From Proteobacteria bacterium UBA1858 (lineage in GTDB: Bacteria; Pseudomonadota; Gammaproteobacteria; UBA4575): a stretch of DNA of 8,550 nt. A model generated the notes under the pieces. The model was not told where the DNA came from and did no database searches. It saw only the letters and a list, made by a program, of their open reading frames with translations. The stretch covers positions 1 through 8,550 of the forward strand of contig DDIE01000071.1 in the NCBI GenBank assembly GCA_002338385.1. Reading direction: 5' to 3'. The translations under genes and the position numbers were made by a program. Below are positions 1 to 5,884 of the stretch, piece by piece; positions within the stretch are counted from its first letter, which is position 1; the number at the start of each line of letters is the position of its first letter.

Positions 1-81
1 TACATGCTAAGCAAATTACGCAAGCATTATTTAACTTGATTAATATCATATAGTTATAGCAAGCATTAACGGAGAATAATA

Positions 82-105
82 ATAATTAATATTCATATTA
101 ATTAT
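82..105. repeat. Perfect AT-only palindrome
   Basis: Two 11-bp arms (82-92 and 95-105, ATAATTAATAT and its exact reverse complement) are separated by the dinucleotide TC. It lies about 90 bp upstream of the first gene in a very AT-rich stretch. It could be a binding site for an AT-preferring regulator or nucleoid protein, or a chance product of base composition. There is no GC stem, so it is not an intrinsic terminator. Confidence 0.45.
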
Positions 106-145
106 ATTTGTAAGGATTTGCTGTTATTCCCTATCTACTAGGCAT

Positions 146-164
146 CACGCTATATTTAAGCGTG
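146..164 (+). promoter_or_regulatory. Small hairpin upstream of the first gene
   Basis: CACGCT (146-151) and AGCGTG (159-164) form a 6-bp stem with a 7-base loop. It sits about 14 bases before the AAAGGAA ribosome-binding sequence (178-184) of the downstream gene. No T-run follows, so it is not a classical terminator. It may be a structure in the 5' leader of that gene. The role is not known. Confidence 0.3.
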
Positions 165-194
165 TTACCGATATATCAAAGGAATAATAAAATA

Positions 195-461
195 ATGGAT
201 ATTAAGCAATTCAGGCGATTGACCAACCACCTCTTCACAGCCATCAGAAATGTAGAAACATGCGCATCCGATCGTGAACGTATATATACCATGTCGTTGG
301 TTTATGACTATAGCGAAAAAGCATGTGTCGCCTATTGTAACGAAGCTGAAAGTACCGATCTTGAAAGCATGAATTTAGCGCTTCGTTCGGTATTTGATCT
401 GCTTGAAACTCATCATTTTAAAATCGATTGCGACGATAATCTGCGCACAGCTCTACATTAA
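195..461 (+). CDS. Hypothetical 88-residue protein
   Basis: I do not recognise this protein. The ATG at 195 is chosen because AAAGGAA (178-184) lies 10 bases upstream. An in-frame ATG at 162 would fall inside the hairpin at 146-164 and has no ribosome-binding site. The 88-residue product starts MDIKQFRRL, has no signal peptide or membrane segment, and looks soluble and mostly helical. It has four cysteines (C23, C44, C48, C79); the C44-x3-C48 pair and a nearby acidic stretch could bind metal, but this is not a known motif. It is followed after 19 bp by the convergent end of the diiron oxidase gene. Codon use looks like that of its neighbours. It is probably a real gene because of the good ribosome-binding site. 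Confidence 0.6.
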   Translation: MDIKQFRRLTNHLFTAIRNVETCASDRERIYTMSLVYDYSEKACVAYCNEAESTDLESMNLALRSVFDLLETHHFKIDCDDNLRTALH

Positions 462-480
462 TACTGCTTTCCCAGCCTAC

Positions 481-1179
481 TCATCGACACTTAGAAGCGA
501 ATATCTCACGGTAAAGACCCGCATGTAACTTGCGTCTGAGGCGCATATTGATCTCGATACCGGCGCTGAATCTCTGCTGATTTGTGTTATTTGATAAATG
601 TGGTAAGACTGCCTCTTCGATCATTCTGGAGTGTTCAACATCTAGGCTAATGTGCCCACTGAACAACTCCAGACTATCGATTTCGATATCTGGTATTTTT
701 TTCAAGCCTGCCAGCAGGCAACTGTAATACCTAGGTATTGGCCATTCACTGGCAATACCGACCGCTGCCACCGCGCTTAACCAATCTCCGTGACGCGTGA
801 GTGCCTGCATGTTCTCTATATAGTCAGCCAGCTCAGGGATAATTTGATATTCATGCACGGGCAAGATTTCACAGCCGACTGCACGCATGAAATTGCGGTA
901 TAACTCCATATGTGAACGCGTTATATCGCCTTGCCCATACTCATCATCAAGTATTTCAGCCAGGACGAACTGTAACGCCTCATCCTCTAACAATCCAAGC
1001 GTGCTGGCCTGATAAAGACGAGTTCTCAAGATGTGCGGATAGTACAATGTCGCGAAACGTTGCGCGCGCTCGATATCGAATATCTCCATGTGCTCAAATG
1101 CAAGCATGTAAGGATCGGCAAACATGGCGTGATTTTCCAGTTCATATTTAGTCTTGTGTAAAAAATCTCTGGCATTCAT
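481..1179 (-). CDS. Haem-oxygenase-like diiron oxidase (HDO, iron-containing redox enzyme family)
   Basis: This soluble, all-helical protein of about 232 residues belongs to the haem-oxygenase-like superfamily (relatives: UndA, BesC, SznF, CADD), whose members use iron and O2 for oxidative cleavage, desaturation or N-oxygenation of small molecules. Numbered from the ATG at 1179, the ligand pattern is complete: E80 and H90 in the segment DDEYGQGDITRSH, E145 in GIASEWPIPRYY, and H176, D180 and H183 in the E-x4-H-x3-D-x2-H helix. The frame stays open to an ATG at 1272. I prefer 1179 because the extra 31 residues are not family-like and would place a regulatory palindrome (1239-1260) inside the gene; no start has a strong ribosome-binding site. 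It is divergent from zur, so zinc-responsive control is plausible. The substrate cannot be read from the sequence. Confidence 0.85.
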   Translation of the reverse strand: MNARDFLHKTKYELENHAMFADPYMLAFEHMEIFDIERAQRFATLYYPHILRTRLYQASTLGLLEDEALQFVLAEILDDEYGQGDITRSHMELYRNFMRAVGCEILPVHEYQIIPELADYIENMQALTRHGDWLSAVAAVGIASEWPIPRYYSCLLAGLKKIPDIEIDSLELFSGHISLDVEHSRMIEEAVLPHLSNNTNQQRFSAGIEINMRLRRKLHAGLYREIFASKCR

Positions 1180-1238
1180 AGGCGTTTCAATCTGTTCCCC
1201 ATTTTTATTGTTTGCAGGTAGAATGTTTAGATAATAGA

Positions 1239-1260
1239 ATGTGATGTTATAACACGACAT
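1239..1260. promoter_or_regulatory. Candidate Zur operator between the divergent oxidase and zur genes
   Basis: The core TGTTATAACA (1245-1254) is a perfect 10-bp palindrome. The wider 22-bp element has half-sites ATGTGATGTTA and, read on the other strand, ATGTCGTGTTA, which agree at 9 of 11 positions. Proteobacterial Zur boxes are AT-rich palindromes built around GTTATA/TATAAC, so the match in type and position is good, although the E. coli site has a different central spacing. A GATAAT -10-like hexamer (1230-1235) would place the zur transcription start in this element. The element ends 17 bp before the zur ATG. Zur binding is inferred. Confidence 0.6.
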
Positions 1261-1277
1261 CAGCAACCCCATCAGCG

Positions 1278-1742
1278 ATGATTAAACCACACCAGCATAA
1301 AGATTGTGTAGATAGTGCGCTGCTACATGCGCAACAAATCTGTACACAAAAGAATTTAAAGCTCACACCCATTCGTACGAAAGTATTAGAGTTAATTTGG
1401 CAAAGCCATAAACCCACAAAAGCGTACGATCTGTTAGCCCAGCTCAGTAATCATAATCATCTGGAAAAACCGCCGACTGTTTATCGCGCACTTGAGTTCT
1501 TACTGAAACATCGGTTTATTCATAGAATAGAAAGTTGTAATGCCTACATCGGCTGTGAATACAGCGACGAGCATCATGATAGTCAGTTCTTCATTTGTAA
1601 TCAGTGCGAGCAAGTTAAAGAGGTAAGAGCATCCAAGCTCAATCAAATACTGTTAGAAACCAGTAACAAAGAGGGCTTCACTCCGAATATGACACACGTA
1701 GAAATTCACGGCACTTGTGCCCAGTGCGCCAAAAAACCATGA
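1278..1742 (+). CDS. zur: Zinc uptake regulator Zur (Fur family)
   Basis: This is a cytoplasmic, zinc-responsive dimeric repressor of zinc-acquisition genes. The 154-residue product has the usual Fur-family layout: an N-terminal winged helix (about residues 15-85, with LKLTPIRTKVLELIW and the recognition-helix segment PPTVYRALEFL) and a C-terminal dimerisation/metal domain. The segment HRIESCNAYIGC is typical of Zur rather than Fur or PerR. Candidate sensory zinc ligands are H82, C93, H99 or H100, and E115. The structural site is CNQC (C107, C110) plus CAQC (C147, C150). No clear Shine-Dalgarno sequence precedes the ATG at 1278, and no other start fits, so the leader may be very short. The TGA stop overlaps the next ATG (ATGA), so the MerC-family gene is cotranscribed and probably translationally coupled. 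The palindrome upstream suggests autoregulation. Confidence 0.92.
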   Translation: MIKPHQHKDCVDSALLHAQQICTQKNLKLTPIRTKVLELIWQSHKPTKAYDLLAQLSNHNHLEKPPTVYRALEFLLKHRFIHRIESCNAYIGCEYSDEHHDSQFFICNQCEQVKEVRASKLNQILLETSNKEGFTPNMTHVEIHGTCAQCAKKP

Positions 1743-2164
1743 AAATACACACACAACTTGATCGTATGGCAATAATGCTCTCTGGCCTGTGTGCCGTGCA
1801 TTGCATGCTACTCCCCGTTGCCGCGGCGCTGTTACCGCTGATCTCCGGGGTGGCCACCCATGGTCATGATATACATGATCTATGGTTTCATCAGCTCATT
1901 CTGTTTATCGTTTTACCTATCAGTTTCGTAGCGCTGGTCACAGGTTATAACTGTCATCGAGCCTGGCTGCCGGCCCTGATTACACTGTGCGGCTTAATTA
2001 TTCTTGCCATACCAGCCATGTTTTTTGACATCCTGCATGAAGCAGGTGTCATGAGCCACAGCAATGAGATTATGCTTACGCTGACCGGCGGTATTATTCA
2101 CGCCATCGGACATGTACTTAACATACAGTCAACACGCCATAGCCACGCAGTATCCAGCAGCTAG
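1739..2164 (+). CDS. MerC-family inner-membrane protein coupled to zur
   Basis: This 141-residue membrane protein of the MerC family has about four hydrophobic segments (residues roughly 10-36, 53-70, 77-97 and 110-127). The first helix carries the CxxHC metal-thiolate motif (C18, H21, C22). Histidines cluster in the first loop (H41, H43, H46, H51) and tail (H134, H136). MerC proteins were first described as mercuric-ion importers, but no merR, merT, merP or merA is present. Its 4-bp overlap with zur points to a role in zinc or another divalent metal, probably transport or sensing at the inner membrane; this is inference from context. The ATG at 1739 is chosen for the stop/start overlap and because an upstream in-frame start at 1715 would add residues lying inside zur. 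The gene ends 2 bp from the convergent hypothetical gene. Confidence 0.82.
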   Translation: MKIHTQLDRMAIMLSGLCAVHCMLLPVAAALLPLISGVATHGHDIHDLWFHQLILFIVLPISFVALVTGYNCHRAWLPALITLCGLIILAIPAMFFDILHEAGVMSHSNEIMLTLTGGIIHAIGHVLNIQSTRHSHAVSSS

Positions 2165-2166
2165 AA

Positions 2167-2445
2167 TCAAGCGATCTTTATTCGCACCACATTCATCACT
2201 TCCATCACAATGCCTGCGATGCTCTCTGTGTCTGGATAATAAGTCAGATTTACTCGTTGCCCATTAAGGCTTTTGTAGCCTTGCTTGCGCCGGTAGCGAA
2301 ACGGCACATCATAACCATCAATCATCAGCGTGTTGAGTATCCATTCACCCTGAGTACGTTGCACATGAGACACAACCTTGAGCATATCTGAATGGACTAA
2401 CTGTGGATGTTTTTTTAATAATTTTTCGGGCTCTTTATTTTTCAT
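2167..2445 (-). CDS. Hypothetical 92-residue basic protein
   Basis: I do not recognise the family. The product is small, soluble and basic, with a lysine-rich N-terminus (KNKEPEKLLKKH). A central segment, roughly residues 22-75, alternates hydrophobic and polar residues (GEWILNTLMIDGYDVPFRYRRK) as expected of a beta-rich fold, and a short hydrophobic C-terminal stretch follows. There is no signal peptide or membrane helix. The ATG at 2443-2445 is used; no strong ribosome-binding sequence is visible before it. Its stop lies 2 bp from the stop of the MerC-family gene on the other strand, leaving no room for a terminator between them, so the transcripts probably overlap. It diverges from the cupin gene across about 85 bp. 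Confidence 0.6.
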   Translation of the reverse strand: MKNKEPEKLLKKHPQLVHSDMLKVVSHVQRTQGEWILNTLMIDGYDVPFRYRRKQGYKSLNGQRVNLTYYPDTESIAGIVMEVMNVVRIKIA

Positions 2446-2497
2446 GTAAAATCAAGTCACATCACTGGTCTGGCTAAACTAACACATCCGGTCCATC

Positions 2498-2503
2498 TAT
2501 AAT
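2498..2503 (+). promoter_or_regulatory. TATAAT -10 element upstream of the cupin gene
   Basis: An exact TATAAT hexamer lies 28 bp before the ATG at 2531, in the intergenic stretch between two divergent genes. No good TTGACA-like hexamer is found 16-18 bp upstream (TAAACT occupies that position), so the promoter may be weak or need an activator. Confidence 0.4.
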
Positions 2504-2530
2504 TACAACTACAACAAAGTGAGCAAAATC

Positions 2531-2881
2531 ATGGCCATGAAACATTTCAAAGACGCACAATCCAAAAATATTGCCTCTCTTGGTATCGAGGGTATCCATG
2601 CCTCCTTGCAAGATTTGGTCTCATCAGCCAACGACACCTCGCCCATATCCTGTGGTTTCTTTAAGATGGAAGCAGGTAATCCACTACCCTACACCTACAG
2701 TTATGATGAGTGCAAAATCATGCTCGAAGGTGAAATGACCATTTCTGAAGAGAACGGCGAAACAATCACCTTGACGCCTGGCGATGTTGTTTATTTTGAC
2801 AGTGGCACCAAAGTTACTTTTTCATCACCCACATCAGGCACTGCTTTTTATGTTGGCCAAAGGGCATGGGGACAACTTTAA
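2531..2881 (+). CDS. Small cupin-domain protein, EutQ-like
   Basis: This single-domain cupin of about 116 residues is cytoplasmic (no signal peptide). It resembles the C-terminal cupin of EutQ. Visible cupin features are the first strand block (about residues 52-75, with the ECKIMLEGEMTI stretch) and the second motif, the turn TLTPGDVVYFDSGTKVTF, with its PGD signature. The usual metal-binding histidines of cupin motif 1 are largely absent, as in EutQ-type cupins, so enzymatic activity cannot be assumed. The ATG at 2531 follows AAGTGAG (2517-2523), a weak ribosome-binding site at suitable spacing. A GTG at 2519 or an ATG at 2537 are alternatives. No other ethanolamine-utilisation gene is nearby, so the eut name should not be transferred. 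It converges on the beta-helix gene across 74 bp with no convincing terminator. Confidence 0.75.
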   Translation: MAMKHFKDAQSKNIASLGIEGIHASLQDLVSSANDTSPISCGFFKMEAGNPLPYTYSYDECKIMLEGEMTISEENGETITLTPGDVVYFDSGTKVTFSSPTSGTAFYVGQRAWGQL

Positions 2882-2955
2882 AGCAAGCATCAGTCTTTAG
2901 TCCAACCGCCAATGACTGTTTACCCTTGCCGGTGAAAGCGGGTGTAAGCGTATGA

Positions 2956-4428
2956 CTATTTGGCCCGCTTATACACAATCAGAATCAGGCATAGCGCCAT
3001 AACCAGCCATGCTATGCTTGGTATCGGCACCATCACTGGGGAGGATGTATCTATTGATTCCAGCGGTGTCCCGTTAATATACATATTATTTGTAAGCGTG
3101 ACGTTAGCCTCACCAGACAATACATCAGGGATATTATCGAACACATTATTAGCTGCATAAAGAGTACCGGTATTATCACTCGTGTCACTACTTTCAAACA
3201 GTGCTCTACTGCCTGTGAAATCTCTGAAAGTATTCCCGCTGACACTGTAGGTGTTGAGTGTATTTAAATGTGTTTTAATAAAACCAATATCATTACCACC
3301 GTGAATAACATTATTGCTGATTTGATAACTCGTATTTGAACCCGTATTGTTATCCGCTATGAAAGTATGCGCAGAGTAAGATGCATCACTGTAGTCTATG
3401 CTTGAATTTTCCACAATGACACTAGCGTCAGCGCCAGATGAGATCACTTTTTGCCCAAGTGTGTGGATATTGATATCAACATCATCAAGATGCACCTCTA
3501 CTCCATCTGTCAGTATTTTTATAAATGCTGACGCTGTGGAATCTATATTCAGTTCGCCACCTTGCATGTAAAAACCAGAACCTGGCAAGCCTTGCAAAAG
3601 ATTTTGACCCGTTGCTGATACCGATTGGGTAAGATTACAATTATTCAAAGTGATGCTATTCACTTCGTCTGCAGCAGTGGAAAAAATATTCGCACTTGCG
3701 CCATCTCCTTGAGCAATGAAAGTTGCATCCGTCGCCACCAGACTGCTAGCACCATCAACATAGATGAGATCTGAGCTTTCACCACCATTCCTAAAAGTAC
3801 CCCCACTGATATCTATTAAGTCACCCACAGCGGCGATTGGCAACTGACATGTGGACGTGGTACCACAATCTATTAAATAAGATTTTTGCTCGTTATGATT
3901 AGTAAAGCCCTGATCGCCAACACCTGTGATTGATTGTGCCTCACAGCGAGTGAATGTGGCTTGAGTGGTACTGTTTGAAGCCGACTTAATTGCGAAACCA
4001 TCACCATCACCATTATTGGCAACGGCAATGCAATCTCGCAGATGGACGGAATCATTCGCGTCTGATGCATTATCTATACTACCGCTAACAGCAAAACACC
4101 CACCTGAGCCATTGTTAGTCACAGCGAAATTTTCTAACAGTACATGGTTAGCCTCTATGCTGATGGCATCATCCGACGAACTCACAGTCACTGTAGCAGC
4201 TGTTCCGTCATCGACAAAAGAACCGTTCGTGCCTTTATATGTAATTGGATTACCGGCTATCCCACCCTGACTGATATTGATCTCGGTAGCAAAAGCGCCA
4301 GAAAATAAAATCTCATCACCCGCAGTGAAAGAGCTGATAATATGGAATGTGGACACAGACATCGTATTTGACGCATCGACACCTGTGCCATTGCCGGAGC
4401 CAGACTGTGTTACATAATAACTTGCCAT
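2956..4428 (-). CDS. Right-handed beta-helix surface protein with C-terminal sorting-type tail
   Basis: This 490-residue, low-complexity protein is rich in S, T, N, D and G, with repeated short strands and asparagine/cysteine turns (for example HLRDCIAVANNGDGDGF, ATFTRCEAQ, YLIDCGTT, TLNNCNLTQ). This is the pattern of parallel beta-helix proteins such as pectate-lyase-like and surface adhesins. The N-terminus YYVTQSGSGNGTG resembles the mature start of secreted members. The C-terminus (464-490) has VPIPSIAW, a hydrophobic helix and a basic KRAK end, like PEP-CTERM/IPTL-CTERM sorting signals. The ATG at 4428 has no ribosome-binding site and gives no signal peptide, odd for an exported protein; a leader upstream in the same frame is cut off by a TAA (4447-4449). 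It may be a surface protein with a damaged 5' end. No catalytic residues are assignable. Confidence 0.75.
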   Translation of the reverse strand: MASYYVTQSGSGNGTGVDASNTMSVSTFHIISSFTAGDEILFSGAFATEINISQGGIAGNPITYKGTNGSFVDDGTAATVTVSSSDDAISIEANHVLLENFAVTNNGSGGCFAVSGSIDNASDANDSVHLRDCIAVANNGDGDGFAIKSASNSTTQATFTRCEAQSITGVGDQGFTNHNEQKSYLIDCGTTSTCQLPIAAVGDLIDISGGTFRNGGESSDLIYVDGASSLVATDATFIAQGDGASANIFSTAADEVNSITLNNCNLTQSVSATGQNLLQGLPGSGFYMQGGELNIDSTASAFIKILTDGVEVHLDDVDINIHTLGQKVISSGADASVIVENSSIDYSDASYSAHTFIADNNTGSNTSYQISNNVIHGGNDIGFIKTHLNTLNTYSVSGNTFRDFTGSRALFESSDTSDNTGTLYAANNVFDNIPDVLSGEANVTLTNNMYINGTPLESIDTSSPVMVPIPSIAWLVMALCLILIVYKRAK

Positions 4429-4446
4429 AAAGTATTTACTAGAGAA

Positions 4447-4506
4447 TTAGGTCAACCCAAACCCTATATAGCGGTAGACATGTTTGCATATTTTTATCCT
4501 CATCAT
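4447..4506 (-). pseudogene. Leader in frame with the beta-helix gene: broken signal peptide or leader peptide
   Basis: AGAGG (minus strand, about 4511-4515) precedes two tandem ATGs (4504-4506 and 4501-4503) with good spacing to the second. The frame reads MMRIKICKHVYRYIGFGLT, then TAA at 4447-4449, then FSSKYF and the ATG at 4428 of the beta-helix protein. A basic start, a moderately hydrophobic core and a short polar/Ala region before SYYV resemble a signal peptide spanning the stop. Either a nonsense mutation has cut the export signal, or this is a short upstream peptide with re-initiation. The core is only weakly hydrophobic, so the call is tentative. Confidence 0.42.
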
Positions 4507-4674
4507 GATGCCTCTAAAGCATAACTAAAAGATGGAGTGACTACCAAACTGTAGAGTGCAGATGCACGCTAAAGGATCCTTATGCGATACATGAGCAAAA
4601 AATATGTAACTACTTACAGGCAGTGTTAGCCTATCGACGACCTCGGTCAGCATCAGACATCGATCGAGCCTGTG

Positions 4675-5817
4675 TTAATGATTGACAACTTTTTTGAGCT
4701 TCTTAACAATACGCTGCAAACTATTTTTTTTCTTTTTTGCTAGCTTTGGCCTAGCAGACACTATATGTTCAACTTCTTGCGTGCTAAACATACTCAACAG
4801 ATCAAACTCTAAAGCGCGCTTTTCCATTTCGCATTTCACCTCAGAGAAGAGTTTTTGCGCCTGATGAATCTCTGAAATCTCCTGAGGTGTAAGCCCGTAA
4901 TGCTGAATATAGTGATTGAATATGGTGCTGAATTGTTTGATTTGATCATCACTACAGGTATTTTTCTTATGTTCAAAAAAGTGTCTGAAATGAGCAAATA
5001 CCATGGCATCAATCGTCGCCGCTAGCCCCTCATTCATAATAAAATTTGGATCATTTTCAAATCGATCCCTCAACACGAATGCCGAACGCACACTGGCAGC
5101 AACGCGATCATCTGCTACTGATACAGTAGCGCTGTCAACATTTAAGTCATAATTATAATACGCGCTGTTAGCAATCATAATTTGCTGTGCTTTGGCCAAC
5201 ACATAAGGAATTAGAGAAAAATCCTCACTACCTTCGACTTGCTGCTCTTTCAACTGATCAACTGTAGGCCAGCTAAAGCCATGTGACAGCCAGAATTCTC
5301 GTTTATAAATTTTATTCCAGGGAGAGCCACAGATATTGGTTTGTCTGAGGAGATTAAGTAGTCTTGATGGCTCGAGTAGGTTATGAAAAGACGGATCTTG
5401 AAAATTTCGATTCGGTAAGACTATCTTTTGATATTTACCCTCCAGATAGCGGTTATAAGCAAATACACCACAGTCTGGATAACCATAGAATTCAGCTAAT
5501 TGCTGGATCCTGCTGATACTCATGAGCGTGCACCAGTCGTCACTATCAATGAACAATAAATAATCACCTTGAGCGTGCTCAACACCGATATTCCTTGCGT
5601 TTCCCACACCCTTATTCTCGGCCAATGCGATGAAATGAAAATTATCGTAACGCTCAGCATATTGGGCTGCGATTTTAATCGAACTATCTTGGCTACAGTC
5701 GTCTATAATAATCACCTCATACTCAAGCTTCTGATGCAGAAGTGAGTCCAAGCATCGAGCTAAATATTTCTCTTTATTAAAAACAGGGACTATTAGGGAG
5801 ATAAATGGCTCGCTCAT
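4675..5817 (-). CDS. Family 2 glycosyltransferase
   Basis: This glycosyltransferase of about 380 residues has an N-terminal GT-A fold of the GT2 type and is expected to transfer a sugar from a nucleotide-sugar donor during surface-polysaccharide synthesis on the cytoplasmic side of the inner membrane. Numbered from the ATG at 5817: the start strand SLIVPVFNKEKYL (7-19), the nucleotide-binding IIDDCSQDSS (37-46), GVGNARN (70-76) and the metal-binding DSDD (91-94). The C-terminus is helical and ends in a lysine-rich stretch (about 357-380) that may touch the membrane. There is no transmembrane helix. The frame stays open to 5949, but those 44 extra residues are antisense to the neighbouring decarboxylase gene and lie outside the conserved domain. 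Acceptor and sugar are unknown; the adjacent UDP-xylose synthase makes a xylosyltransferase role possible but unproven. Confidence 0.88.
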   Translation of the reverse strand: MSEPFISLIVPVFNKEKYLARCLDSLLHQKLEYEVIIIDDCSQDSSIKIAAQYAERYDNFHFIALAENKGVGNARNIGVEHAQGDYLLFIDSDDWCTLMSISRIQQLAEFYGYPDCGVFAYNRYLEGKYQKIVLPNRNFQDPSFHNLLEPSRLLNLLRQTNICGSPWNKIYKREFWLSHGFSWPTVDQLKEQQVEGSEDFSLIPYVLAKAQQIMIANSAYYNYDLNVDSATVSVADDRVAASVRSAFVLRDRFENDPNFIMNEGLAATIDAMVFAHFRHFFEHKKNTCSDDQIKQFSTIFNHYIQHYGLTPQEISEIHQAQKLFSEVKCEMEKRALEFDLLSMFSTQEVEHIVSARPKLAKKKKNSLQRIVKKLKKVVNH

Positions 5818-5884
5818 CGCTTTTATAGACAAATTAACAGAACCAAAGAGTATGTTGGGACGATTATAAATTGTAAAGATTAAA
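5818..5884. promoter_or_regulatory. Divergent promoter region for the glycosyltransferase and UDP-xylose synthase genes
   Basis: Both genes start from this 67-bp AT-rich gap. On the minus strand TTTACA (5872-5877) and CATACT (5849-5854) are 17 bp apart and match the sigma-70 consensus at 5 and 4 of 6 positions. On the plus strand TATAAA (5865-5870) is a -10 candidate without a good -35 partner. Assignment is by consensus only. Confidence 0.4.

Noticed and set aside
20..68. Direct repeat GCAAGCATTA at 20-29 and 59-68
   Set aside because: Only two 10-bp copies in AT-rich DNA with no other pattern; probably chance. The first 53 bp may also contain the tail of an upstream gene, but two frames are equally possible, so no call is made.
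912..1151. Plus-strand open frame opposite the diiron oxidase gene
   Set aside because: It is fully antisense to a well-supported conserved gene, has no family features and no ribosome-binding site.
2882..2955. Possible terminator between the convergent cupin and beta-helix genes
   Set aside because: TTACCC and GGGTGTAA could pair only with a bulge and a long loop, and there is no T-tract on either strand.
2960..4270. Several short open frames on both strands within the beta-helix gene
   Set aside because: They are shadows of the long beta-helix reading frame; none has coherent protein features.
4501..4510. CATCATGATG perfect palindrome
   Set aside because: It is produced by the tandem ATG codons of the leader and is too short to call as an operator.
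4682..4864. Phenylalanine-rich plus-strand open frame
   Set aside because: It is the complement of the lysine-rich C-terminus of the glycosyltransferase.
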